Assembly: GCF_028554725.1 (NCBI RefSeq)
Contig: NC_071668.1
Span: forward strand, 51,875,732 to 51,939,731
Direction of reading: 5' to 3'
Origin: Zeugodacus cucurbitae
Lineage: Eukaryota > Arthropoda > Insecta > Diptera > Tephritidae
Length of the DNA: 64,000 bases
The translations under genes and the position numbers were made by a program. The notes under the pieces are model-generated. The model worked only from the letters and a program-made list of their open reading frames with translations. It had not been told where the DNA came from and searched no databases. Positions 1 through 11,669 of this stretch are shown here, piece by piece (position 1 is the stretch's first letter; each line of letters opens with the position of its first letter).

Positions 1-107
1 TTTTAATTTCTTCTGTGTAAGGGCTTATTGTGCTCATTACTTTCAAGTTTTTTTTTAACAACTTTGACATATTTACAAATAAATATAAATTATTGGCTGC
101 GAGTTCT

Positions 108-1000
108 GTTGCAGTCAGAGATGGCAAAAATGTATTACTCGATTAAATGAATAATTGAGAGAAAAAAAAATTAATTTAAATTAATTGCAAGGTATTCGGC
201 TTATCGGCCGTTTCGATTACTTTTGTTTTCAATGTTAAAATAATGAAATAACTAAATATCAAAATGTTTTATTGATAATAGCCGCATCTAAAATAATTCA
301 TCGATTTAGCTTTTCTGAAGCTACTGCCTCTACCTTCGAAAATAGACGTTCTGCGGATACTAATGTGCCAATCAAGTGCGACTATTTGTGGGAAAGCAGA
401 TAAAGTTTATGATAATCAGTTTTCATTTCTTTCCAAGTCTCGTCAATGTTTCGTTTCAGGTCTAAACTATGGCAATTCAAATAAAATCTTAGCTCGTCTT
501 GATGAAATACCCTCTTTTTTATGAACTAATCTTTTGCTATGAATTAATGATTTATGAAGTGTCATTTTCCAAAGATTCATTTGTCTTAGTGTTCGCCACT
601 TACCTGTACTGTTCTAGCTTCTTATGGTCTTCATAAAGCGACTATTTCGATTATCCCCTTTGTCCTTTGACGTGTTCATTGGCGGAAAGTCGGGGAAATT
701 TAATAAAACTTTACTTGCGTATAAAATTAACTTGATGAAACGTTCAATCATTTAGAATGTTGAGTAGCATCTTGAGTTGACATCTAGAATAAATTTGTCG
801 ATTTTACGTTCGTTACGTTTAAGCCTGGCGCTTAAACCAAGTTACAATACTTCTGCATCTGTATATATAATTATTAGTAATTAATCTATTAATGATTCGA
901 TTAATCAGAACAGGAAATTCGGTTCATTTAAATCGCTTTCTGAAAAAATTACTCGATTAATGCTAATCATTTGATTAATATTGACATCCCTAGTTGCAGT
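108..1000. mobile_element. Decayed hAT transposon with 8-bp target duplication
   Basis: The same 8 bases, GTTGCAGT, stand at 108-115 and 993-1000 and flank a block of 877 bp. The block begins CAGAGATGGC and ends with the inverse of TAGGGATGTC, so the termini are imperfect inverted repeats. On the minus strand near 255-375 an open stretch reads LVSAERLFSKVEAVASEKLNR-like, which resembles the C-terminal dimerisation region of hAT transposases. No intact transposase remains. An 8-bp duplication fits hAT elements. The perfect duplication suggests a single insertion that later lost coding capacity. Confidence 0.72.
255..375 (-). pseudogene. hAT transposase C-terminal remnant
   Basis: The minus-strand translation contains SAERLFSKVEAVASEKLNR, matching the S-x-E-R-x-F-S...KRNRL pattern of the hATC dimerisation domain. 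In-frame stops follow at once. It lies inside the hAT element bounded by the GTTGCAGT duplications, which supports the assignment. Confidence 0.6.
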
Positions 1001-2383
1001 TATTGGCGCTCCCTCTAACTGTCGAAATCAACAAAGTTGAATCACACCTAAACAAGACAGATAACTAAATAATATGTTTAAAAGCCTGATTTGCATCTGA
1101 AATTTGAGTTGATTGTAGCAATCTTTTCATTGTTCGACCACTCTACGTCACTAAATGTCAAAGACTCACTGGTATTTCTAACCAGAAAACAGAAAAAGTT
1201 CGCCAAAAATAGCACAAATGTGAAAATTTAAATTACTTTTTTTATCAAAACTGTCTCGAACATCACTTTTGAAAGACCCTTTAAGACTACAAACTGAAAA
1301 TTAAATAATATTAAGTGGGCAATGGAGTCCAATGCATGGTCCAATAATATAATTTAAATACTTAGTATAACAATATGTATAAGAAATGTGTTGCTGTAGT
1401 TTAGTTTTATATGATAGCGAAGTAAATAGTGATAAATTGAGATACATATATACATAAATATACATATATGTATATATTAAATATGATTTTGAAAATCCAT
1501 TTCAAAATCAGCAGTGAATGAGTAGCTTAAGCAAGTCAGTTGAAGTAGCATATATTGCACCATATAAGTATACACAACTGATGTATCTAAGTACATAATA
1601 TGCTTTTATAAGCAAGTATATACAAGAATATATATGTATAATATTACATATGCAAGTGTATAAATTACAAATGAGTTGGGAGCATAAATAACAATTAAAT
1701 TGCCTTAAAACTAAAAGAAATATCTATAACTATTTTATAAAGAGAACTGCGACACATTCATAAAAGAAATGCACATATGCATATAGCATAACATAATGCA
1801 ACACCCTGTATGTATAACTAAGCGCTGCTGCATTTGGCCAAATCCAATTCAAGTAGATCCAATAATACACTGATAAACCTAAAAACAATTGAGTCCAAGG
1901 CAAATTGCAATTTGATGACAAAAATATATAACTGAAAGTGAAGGGACAAGAAAAGATTCGTCTAAGTCGTTTTAATAAATGTGATTTTAAAAATAAAACC
2001 TAAATTATGGAATATAGAGAAATACATGCATACAAATGAAACTGATGAATTGTATGTATATGTAAACGGATGTGCATTTTTGTATTGACGTTTATTAAAC
2101 AAAAATAAAAACAAAAACAAATATTATATAAATGTTTATGAAACTGTACTTTAAGTGCTCTCACGTCGGCTGCAAAGAGAGTAAGAGAGAAAGCGAAATG
2201 GAGTTTTAGTTTACACACACATATATATTTAGCCGATCCTAGCAAATCTGCAAATATAATGCAATAAATATTTAAGAGAAATGCAATAAAAAGAGTGAAG
2301 AAAATTGAATTAAATTTTTTCAATTTAATAAGGTGCAGACATATCAAAATGTGGTGAGTATTGTCGGTTGCAACAAGAAACAA
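1001..2383. other. Gene-free AT-rich stretch
   Basis: This region is AT-rich with short TATA/CATA runs (for example 1440-1480 and 1600-1660). The longest open frames on either strand look compositionally non-coding. I see no recognisable gene, RNA or element. It could be UTR or intergenic sequence of a gene to the left. Confidence 0.5.
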
Positions 2384-3579
2384 GTAAAGAAGGGCTAAGT
2401 TCGGGTGTAACCTCTTTTATACTCTTGCAATTTATTTATTTAACTTTATTAGTATAACACAAAATTTGACCCACATATTCGTCATATATATTGTATAAAG
2501 TCCATTGAAAGTTGGAAACCATAATATTAGGTTAGAAGCACCGAGGTCCTCATGTTCGATTAATGGGGCCTTGAAAACTTATGGTCCGATTTCGGCGATT
2601 TTTAAAATGGGGCTGCCACACTATTAACATAGTATTTATGCAAAGTTCTGCATCGATATCTTCACTAGTGCTTACTTTATCTATTGTAAAGTTCACGATT
2701 CATATCGTCTTCAAAGTTCTGGTATATAGGAAGTAGGCGTGGTTGTGAAGCGATTTGGCCCATTTTCACAACTTATCATTGGGATGTAAGGAAACTATTA
2801 CAAACAAAGTTTCATTGAAATCGGTCGAGTAGTTCCTGAGATATGGTTTTTGACCCATAAGTGGGCGATGCCACGCCCATTTTCATTTTGTAAAAAAATC
2901 TGAGTGCAGCTTCCATCTGCCATTTTTTAAGTGAAATTTAGTGTTTCTGGCGTTTTTTGTTACTGAGTTAACTCACTTTTAGTAATTTTCAACCTAACCT
3001 TTGTATTGGAGGTGGGCGTGGTTATTATCCGATTTCAACTAATTTCATGGTGTGCGGTGGGGTACGTAAGAGAACTAACTGCAGAAAGTTTGGTTTATAT
3101 AGCTTTATTGGTTTGCGATATATATACAAATAACAGATTTGGGGGCGGGGCCACGCCCACTTTCCCAAAAAAATTACATCCAAATATGCCCCTTCCTCGT
3201 GCGATCCTCTGTTCCAAATTTTACTTTTATAACTTTATTTATGGCTTAGTTATGACACTTTTTGTGTTTTCGGTTTTCGCCATTTTGTGGGCGTGGCAGT
3301 GGTCCGATTTTGCCCATTTTCGAAAGCAACCCTCTCACGGTCCCAAGGAACGTGTGTTCCAAGTTTCATCAAGATATCTCAATATTTACTCAAGTTATCC
3401 GTTGCACGGACGGACGGACGGACGGACAGACATTCGGATTATGACTCGTCTCGTCACCCTGACCATTTTGATATATATAACCCTATATCTAACTCGCTTA
3501 GTTTTATGACTTACAAACAACCGTTATGTGAACAAAACTATAATACTCTCTTAGCAACTTTTGTTGCGAGAGTATAAAA
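2384..3579 (+). repeat. R1200 dispersed repeat, copy 1
   Basis: It starts at the CAAGTAAAGAAGGGCTAAG block with a GTTCGGGTGTAACC motif and ends at a TTGTTGCGAGAGTATAAAA hairpin. It includes a GACG microsatellite near 3409-3430 and several GGGCGTGG/CCACGCCCA boxes. It is the longest nearly complete plus-strand copy. A 167-codon frame (3006-3509) crosses it but looks like repeat sequence rather than a gene. Confidence 0.85.
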
Positions 3580-3739
3580 ATGCAATTCGAAGAAAATAAC
3601 TAAGAGATAGAGTTAAATTAGAGCTCGAGAGAGATTTTGTAAGTATTTAAGATACATTTATATACATATGATATGTGTTAAAAAAATAACAGAGATTTTA
3701 AAATTTCCAATTCTCCATATATATATATGTATATTTCCA

Positions 3740-3970
3740 ATAATAAAGGGAATCTTAAAGGTCCGCCGATTTGCAAATATGGATGAAAGAGCAAAAGGCT
3801 ATCTCAAAAATCGGGTTCGAGAAGTATTTTGACCATTGAGGGAAATGCTGGCATAAATGCATAATATTGAATGGGGACTATTTCGAATGGATTATTAATG
3901 TAGACGAATGAATAAAAATTGTTGTCAAAAAACAAAAATTCCTGTTATTTTTTGAACATTGAAAGCGTTT
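3740..3970 (+). pseudogene. Mariner-family transposase C-terminal fossil
   Basis: Broken plus-strand translation reads like the mariner transposase tail: ESLKVRRFANMDERAKGYL, then a degraded cysteine/tryptophan region, then a frame ending near 3925. The fragment at 41684 shows the same tail in better condition. Stops and frameshifts make it non-functional. Confidence 0.55.
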
Positions 3971-4289
3971 CGACCATGACGAAGTCTACAATTCCCCATA
4001 ACGCCTTTGACATTGAAATAGCTTGTGTAGCGTTTATCTACAACTCTGTTTAGGGAAAGGTAAGTTAATTGTCAACGAAGTCATGTAACAGTAGGCTCAA
4101 GAAACTTGTTACTTCGAAATGTTGAAAATGTTGTGCGTCATTAGTTCCGCAAGGCTTTTCGAACTCATTCTCTCATCTAAAAGGTTTGACTCCGAGGACC
4201 TATTCACCGAAAGTAAGTTCATGAAGGTGTTAATGGTCTCACTATGAATGTTCTTCATATGATTTCATTGAAATAGTCATTCATAAACA

Positions 4290-4640
4290 TTCTTGCCAAC
4301 AGGTGCTACATTGGACTGAGTAGGCAATTGAAAAGTAAAGTCATCTCTCGACGTACCAAAAGCAAACTTTATAAGCCGCTCATTATTCCCGTCTTGCTTC
4401 ATAGTTCAGAAGAGTGGACGATGTCGACATTCAAAGAGACGACACTAGGACTTTTATAAGAAAGGTTTTGAGAATGATTTATGGTTCATTTATCATTGCT
4501 AAAGGCGAATACCGCTGGTTAGGTCATGTTGTCCGAATGGAAAGCACTCCAGTTTTGGAAGATAGAAAACTTTCAAAATTCGCTGGAAAGACCAGGTGGA
4601 AAGCGACCTCATTTCGCTTGGTATATGAACCAAACATGAT
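4290..4640 (+). pseudogene. RTE-type retrotransposon fragment (RT C-terminal region)
   Basis: Broken plus-strand frames read LANRCYIGLSRQLKSKV, SRRTKSKLYKPLIIPVLLH and EEWTMSTFKETT. These correspond to the post-RT region of the RTE-type copy at 36149-37591. Several stops and shifts are present. Only the 3' part of the reverse transcriptase ORF remains. Confidence 0.75.
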
Positions 4641-5236
4641 TAGTAAGATATTCAATTTGTACTTGGTCTAAGTTTTGACCGGTTTTGAACTATTTTTATG
4701 ATAAATTATATATCAGTATATGTATACATATATAGATATCTCTGAATTCCTCTATACACTTTTGGTACATAGATATATACTATAGTAAATAAAAAGTTAA
4801 ATAGTCCCTAATAATAAGCTGTTAAGATGAATAGCGGAATAATAGCAATTTCATTGATATTGTTAACCAACACATCTCCATGATGATACTTCGAAAGTTC
4901 GTAATGATAAAACTCCAGTGATTGTGAAATGGTAAAAGCTTTCGCTCTAGCGGGAAAAGCGATCCCACTCAATTCTCCACCACAAAAGTTTCCCTTGCAT
5001 TGGTGCTTATCAGTATGAAATTGGCTCAATCGATAAGCGATATTTCTTGCTCATAAAAAATTAGGTCTATTGTGTTTTTATATATGCCAGCGAAGTATAC
5101 AACAAATAGAAGCCAAAGGAGACAGAGTGCTAAAGGTAGAGAGATCTCAGAAATTTTATTGAAAACATTTTGTACAAATTTAGTTAGACAATTTTCTATG
5201 AAAATATAGAAAGGCGTTTACTTTAAATGGGGAATA

Positions 5237-8200
5237 ATGGCGGAGCAACAGCGTAAAACTGTCAGCGATCAGCTTTTGCGAGCGCAATTGGAAGTTGGTG
5301 AGTGGCTAATCGTTTATTGACTTTGGAATTATTTAAACATATTTATATACATATGTATGTACAAATGTACATACTAAAATACGCAGAGTGAGTAATTGAT
5401 GAAATGTGTGAAACGGAGCGATACTTCAAAAAATACTATGGAATAATTAAGAGAATTATTTATTTTTGGAAAATGTCAGCGTAAACAATTGTGGAAGATC
5501 GAAGATTATTATATTTTGCGATTCGCAACTTTTTTGTTCATATATAATTTTTTGTTGTAACTATGTTGATAAATATCTCATATATGTTTCAAGGAGCAAG
5601 TCTTTTGCCTTTCGTCTAAACATTATGGAACTAGGGCGCTTGGGAGTACCTTTCACAACTTACTTTCGCTCTATTACCTCTTCAAATGACAATCCATCAT
5701 TCTCTTTGAAGATACGCCATGGTTATTATGAACTGTGAATCCGACATAAGTCGTCGAATATCTGATGCAACGAAAACACCTACCCTCAACTTTGTCTCAA
5801 AGAGACCTGGAAGCTTTGGTAATAAGTAATGATTTTTCAATAAGAGTTGTACAAAAGTTTTTTTTAAACAAAAACGGTTTTGGATATCAATGAAATTCTT
5901 ATTCCTGTGAAAGTACGTTCGATGCCATTATGTATGGAACTCGATTGCTTTTGCATGTCCACCACGGGCACGTTTGCACAGTCCAATTCAGGCCAAAAAT
6001 ATTAGGTTATCATTGTGTGGTAGCGATTCCCATTCACAGATGATATTTCGGATCATTTTCAAGTTATTACTCAGTCCAATTCACGAACGTATTACGATTC
6101 TGGTGGTCAAGCGTCTTGAGTTCTTGCGTCAATTTGATCTTGCAAGGATGTCGGCCAAGATCTTTTTTTCTCGGTACTACGGGCACTTCTTTGTCGCACT
6201 GGCACGGGAACATTTTGTACTGTGCCAGTGGATTCAAATTCACTAGACGCTCAATTGTTGTTCTGACAGGACGATTATGACGATCTTAAATTGGACGTAG
6301 CGCTCTTATAGTTGAGGCCACTGACTGCGAATTTCGGTAATAAATTTTAATAATTTTGTCTCGTTGTTGGATCGTATATCTTCCCATAATGAAATGGCGA
6401 ACCCTACTGAAGAGAAATGTCAAAAGATCGGAAAAAAATTTGGCATCGCTTGCTGTCCCTCTCGGTCTACTTTCATAAAGTCCTATTGTAAACCACAGCA
6501 CTGCTGTATGGCTTCTTTTTGAAGAATACATATAAGAAATTGTGCTGCGTCGCACGAGGTCTTAAATGTATCCATTAAACCTTCAATATTCTTACAATAA
6601 ACCAATTTGTCTTCATAGGCAAGTTTTTTTAAGTTCTTAGTTTTTAAGCCTTGATCCAAGTAAGTCCACTGCGTTTTTGGGAAGATTCAAGTCTATTGTA
6701 ATCTTTTCGAACTACTGTCATCTTCAAACTCAAAACTTTACTTGTCAGCCTGTTCAGGTACAACACCATCTTCGTAAGAACTTGGAGTGTCTTCCAAGGT
6801 ATCAGAGTCTTTGGACCCATTCCACGAGGAATGGGACAAATAGCTGATTTCATATTTGTGTATGAAATTGACAGAATTTTACACTACACGAACAAAAGTA
6901 ACGGTCAGCACTAGTGTTCTTTTGCCCGCGCCATACAATTGGAATTTCATATCGGAAAACATTTTTCTTGCACACAAACCAAATTTGGAAGGTCTTCGAT
7001 ACATCGTTCGCAGGCTTTGTGAGGTGCCCAGACTTTATGCTGATTACTAAGTTTTAAGCCAAAATATGCAAAGTATACTTTTTCACAAATAAAATAGAAG
7101 GTAGACAATATTGTACTACATATATTGCACCAAGATCCATATATTTTCAACACGAAAAAATACTTCTTGGAAGACAATCCCCGATCCATAAGTCTAATCG
7201 TACTAAAAATTTCGAGTTTCGAAAAGTTGGAAGCAACAATTAATAATTACATCGAATTTCGGATATAGATCCATTAAAAAATATTCCTTTAAAACCATTA
7301 GTTTGCTGATAAATTATTATTCCCTATTTCTCTATTTTAGTAACCGCTCAAAATGCACGTCTACAAGAAGAGAATAATTTACTGCGTCAAAAACTCTCAC
7401 GTCTCAGCGGTGATAGTCGCTCAGCAGCGGCCATTAATGTGGAAGCAAAAATTAACGCTTTGCGTCTCGAAGATGAACGTGATCAAATGTATGATAATTT
7501 GGAGAGATTGAAAAGAAAATACAACAAATTGCATGCTGCATATCTGGAGAAGGTGCAGCGTTGCAAAGCACTGGAGGATACTTTCAAGCGACAAAAGACG
7601 CTGTCCGGTTTGGTGATGAAATCAGCGCTAAGTCAACGCGCTCAAGGTAAGTGGGGTATATGAATAACATATTTTGCCTCACCCATAAAAAGCATGCAAA
7701 AAAATAATTGAAGCAATTATAAACCCCACAGTGTTGGCTGATAAGACGCAAACGGAAAATCTGGAAAAACAGGTGACCAAACTGCAGACGGCGTTGGACG
7801 AGGCCTATGACATAATTGATGAACTTGAATTTGAACTAGAAAGTGTATGTATTTCGCTTTTCTTCACGCTGTAGACAACTTTTAACACGTTATTTTAAGG
7901 CTGTATTGTTGTCTTTTTTATTGCAGATCGACTATATGGAGCAGGAAATGTTACATATGCGCAACGAGTTAACTGTCTTGAAGTCCAAACAAAAAGAATA
8001 TACGAGTGCGACAACAAGCTCTATACCGACAACGGAACTGGATGAATCCTTACCGGCTTATACGGCAGATATCCCAGATGGACCAGGATGCAGATATTCC
8101 AGTGGTCCAGCAAGACGAATATCAAGAAATGTACGCAGTATGTTAATTCGTCCCAACGCCTCCTCTTCTTCCAACGAGTCTTTGCCCAATGACGACGCAG

Positions 8201-8387
8201 ACAACGAAACACTTGAACGAGCTGCCATGACACACGACGTAAGTACAAACATTTGTATATCTCTCAAAATTTCTCTCTAAAGAAAATTACTTTGTCACAG
8301 TTGCTTGAAAATGCGGCAGCTGAAAGCAATCAATTGCGACGGGAGCTCTTAAAATGTCGTCTACAGAACAGATGCCGGCCAAAGTGA
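5237..8387 (+). CDS. Coiled-coil protein, five exons, 292 aa
   Basis: Exons are 5237-5297, 7341-7646, 7732-7844, 7927-8238 and 8301-8387. All junctions use GT/AG and the phases agree (1, 1, 0, 0), giving 879 nt. The ATG at 5237 is preceded by AATA; an earlier ATG at 5227 meets a stop after nine codons. The protein opens MAEQQRKTVSDQLLRAQLEV and is heptad-rich through about residue 180 (QEENNLLRQKL, NLERLKRKYNKLHAAYLEKV, LEKQVTKLQTALDEAYDIIDELEFELE). A Ser-rich, acidic low-complexity part (about 190-260) follows, with a short final coiled coil ending NRCRPK. There is no signal peptide or membrane span. It is probably a cytoplasmic or cytoskeletal scaffold, but I do not recognise the family. 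Intron 1 (2.0 kb) contains a mariner fossil. Confidence 0.85.
5880..6387 (-). pseudogene. Mariner-like transposase fossil in intron 1
   Basis: On the minus strand an ATG at 6387 opens MGRYTIQQRDKIIKIYYRNS...IRALRPI, a helix-turn-helix start typical of a mariner-related insect transposase. After the stop at 6286 further frames read RKKDLGRHPCKIKLTQELKT and NRNTFVNW, matching the segment after the DNA-binding domain. Remnants continue to about 5880. Shifts and stops destroy the frame. It lies antisense within the first intron of the coiled-coil gene. Confidence 0.65.
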
Positions 8388-8470
8388 GACACAATTCTAC
8401 TGATTTTCAATTGTTTTTGTTGTGATGTACATATGCAAATATTTATTCGATTCCGTAAAATAAGAAGAAA

Positions 8471-8476
8471 AATAAA
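8471..8476 (+). terminator. AATAAA polyadenylation signal of the coiled-coil gene
   Basis: A canonical AATAAA lies 84 bp after the stop at 8385-8387, just before an R1200 repeat copy begins at about 8508. Confidence 0.6.
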
Positions 8477-8507
8477 TTGAATATGCATTTGGTGACACCA
8501 TCCTTTT

Positions 8508-9700
8508 TAGGATCAGGGTGACGAGTAGATTTGAAATCCGGATGTCTGCCCGCCTGTGTAAGCTGTAACTTGAGTAAAAATTAAGATATCTTGACGAAAC
8601 TCAGAAGAAACTCGGAAGAAGACGACGATATGGGTTTCGGTCTCTTCGACTAAACAGTTCAACACTAACGTGAACATCGGACCATTGCCACGCCCACAAA
8701 ATGGCGCAAACCAAAAACACATAAAGTGTCATAACTAAGCCATAAACGAAGCTATAAAAGTAAAATTTGGAATAAAGGATCGTACGTAGCGTGGCCCCGC
8801 CCACAAATAGGTTTTTTGTATATCTCTCGCAAACCAATTTAGCCATATAAACCAAACTTTCTGCAGTCGGTTCTCTTACGTACCCCACCACACACCATGA
8901 AAATAGTTGAAATCGGATAATAACCACGCCCACCTGCCATACAAAGGTTAGGTTGAAAATTACTAAAAGTGCGTTAACTCACTAACGAAAAACGTCAGAA
9001 ACACTAAATTTCACAGAAATAATAACAGAAGAAAATGGGCCTGGCATCGCCCACTTATGGGTCAAAAACCATATCTCAGGAACTACTCGACAGATTTCAA
9101 TGAAATTCGGTATATAATATTTTCTTGGCACCCTGATAACACGGATAAAAAAATGGGCGAAATCGGTTCACAACCACGACTACTTTCCTTAAAACTCAAT
9201 TTTGACTTCCATCTGATTCCTTCACTTTATAAGATATACATTAGAAACCAATGAAGAAAGCGAAATAAAAGTTTTCATAAATACTGTATATGACCGTGGC
9301 ATTACTTGTGAAAAAAATTGTCAAAATCCGACCATGACTTTTCAAGGCTCCGGATATCGAAATGTTGAACTCAGCGCCTAAAGGAAAATTTTAACCGAAA
9401 ATATGGGTAAATCTCTCAGATAATTTAATGTAATTCAGAGGAAATTGTTTTCTTCTAATAGTGTGTCTCTGTTCCAAAAATAGTCTTGGATATAGTGTAC
9501 ATTGCTGGTGATAATGAATGAAATCGGTTCAGGAATTACCTCAGCCCTCATATACTATATGTGACGATTTTCGTTTTTCTATTGGACTTTATGACGAATT
9601 TATGGGTAAATTTGTATGTTATCTTAATAAAATTTCTTCAATAAATTGCGAGAGTATAAAATGTTCGGTTGCACCCGAACTTAGCCTTTCCTTACTTGTT
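8508..9700 (-). repeat. R1200 dispersed repeat, copy 2
   Basis: This minus-strand copy runs from the CACCCTGATC side (8508) to the AACAAGTAAGG side (9700), with the inverse of GTTCGGGTGCAACCGAAC at 9664-9681. The hairpin end (TTGTTGCGAGAGTAT) is missing, so the copy is truncated there. It begins about 35 bp after the polyadenylation signal of the coiled-coil gene. Confidence 0.85.
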
Positions 9701-9870
9701 AGTTATTGTAAAGTTTGTTTGTTATATGGGAAGAAGACGGCGTCATTTAAGCATCAGATTGTTCAAATCTGGTAGAAATCGGTCCTGTGGTGCCCGAGTT
9801 ATAGTTTTTTAACCATAAGTGGGCGGTATCACGCACATTCTAATTTTTATACCAATTGAATTTCGATTAC
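9701..9870 (-). repeat. Diverged R1200-related fragment
   Basis: Shared phrases such as GAAATCGGT, CCGAGTTATAGTTTTTT and AACCATAAGTGGGCGGTATC resemble the central part of R1200 but are strongly diverged. It abuts copy 2. Confidence 0.45.
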
Positions 9871-11470
9871 TGGCTCATGTTTTCCTTAGAGGGTCATCTA
9901 TAACTGCAACGATTCCGCCCTAGAACAAGGTAGTATCTAAAGCTGCCGGTGTCAAAACTCAAACAAATTTTTTCTCACGAAAAAGTTTCTTAAAAAATAC
10001 CTTTAAGAAGCTGCTTAAAAACTATTTCTGCACAAGCCCATTAGATTTTCTGGAAATTAATTGACATTTAAATTACTCACTAGGTGGTTGAAACTCATTT
10101 AAAATAGCTTTCGAAACCTATACTAGCATAAAGTTTACTGAATCTGCATAAAGTTATGAACCATCCGACTTCTTGAACCAATTTCAGTACAAGCATAGGC
10201 TTACATATATTTAAGCTGTTTGGATGAGTTTATTCTCTTATCGGGTTCTAATCCGTCTTCAAGTGAATAAGATCTCTCTATAAGAAACTTATAACTTCTC
10301 CGAAAAGCTTTAACAACTGAGAAACTTGTCAAGCAAGGCATTTCCTTTAATTTATTGGTCTGATACTTTACTGTTGCTATCATCTAATAGCAACCATCTT
10401 CTTCTTGAAACTGTTGTAGGTCTTTAAAACTATAAAACGCTCTTCAGATAAGAAATTCCGCCGAGTTCACAATCGATATTTGAATAAGTATAATTTATTA
10501 TGCCCACACAAATTTTGTCCCCCACGAAGCACAAAATTTTACTTTTTTCTTTTTCTCAAAATCTATTGATGCCCCAATTTCGAACAAGTTATTAACTACA
10601 AAAACAAGATACTCCACTTAAATTTTGCAAGACCATAGCGTGCTAATAAAATTATTTGAATGATTAAGTTTTACCAAGCAGTTTAAATAAATACCGCATA
10701 GAGCACAAAAAGAGGCAATAAAATGGGTGGAAAAATGTAGTGATAACACGAAATTGCTGCGGCACGCTACCGGCATTGCCGTCACCCGGCTGAACCGAAG
10801 TGGGGAGTCACTAGTATGGTGTACTCGTATTTTACACTTATTAACACACATTTACCGTTACCGGCACGTGTTGGCTGGCATGCGTCCTCTAGTTGTTACT
10901 TCACATCCTTTTTATTCTTATTCGTGCCAAATAATGCGTAGACAGACAGCGCTGTGTGGGTTGCCTGCTAGTCGACTTCGTTAGTAAATTGTTGCTAAAT
11001 ATTTGCACAGTGTTGGGTGTCTACAAGTCTACAAGTCTATAAGTTACTAAACTCTCCCGCAGACAGCATGAATTCCAAATTTTGTCACACTTAGACCTAC
11101 TTACTCATACAGACTTGTACTCGTACATTACTTTACCGTCTTAATTGCTTAATCAAGCTTTGCGACGAATTCGACAGTTGATTTGCATTTCAAATGAAAA
11201 TTTGTCTCCAACTGAATTAACAAATATCATTAGGTGAATTACCAGATAAGTATCACTTCATACCTGTAAATATACTATGTTAATTATATGCATTTGGTAA
11301 TTGCAGCCGAACATAAATTCTCAATTACGTAACATCAAATTGCCGCCATTAGGCGCTCCAAAGTAATGAGAAGGCATTATGGTGATATATATATTTCAAA
11401 ATATATTCCAAAGGCTGAATTATTTTCCAAAACATTTACTTGCCGATTTGGTCGACCTTGCTTTTTGATA
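9871..11470. other. Gene-free stretch before the I-clade LINE
   Basis: Open frames are short and of low plausibility on both strands. I see no transposase, RT or splice-consistent exon chain. It is probably intergenic. Confidence 0.45.
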
Positions 11471-11669
11471 ATACTCCAATTATTTTATTTTTTTTTTTAT
11501 TTATTTAGAAGAGAAATAATTATAAATAATTACTCCACTTATATATACAAAGCACTGGCTGCCAAGGTCTTCGGCTTGAATAATCATAAATCTAAGGTAT
11601 AAAATTAATACGATTACAATTCAAATAGTTAATAGTGTGTTAAGAATTATATATACGATTACTTAAAAT

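Noticed and set aside
2000..2383. 127-codon minus-strand frame at the left end
   Set aside because: It has an AT-driven composition rich in Phe, Ile, Leu and Cys, no motif, no supporting splice sites, and runs up to the edge of a repeat.
3405..3435. GACG microsatellite as a separate locus
   Set aside because: It occurs at the same place in several R1200 copies, so it is part of that repeat.
10618..10984. Overlapping frames on both strands near 10.7 kb
   Set aside because: No splice sites, signal peptide or known motifs, and neither strand is convincing.
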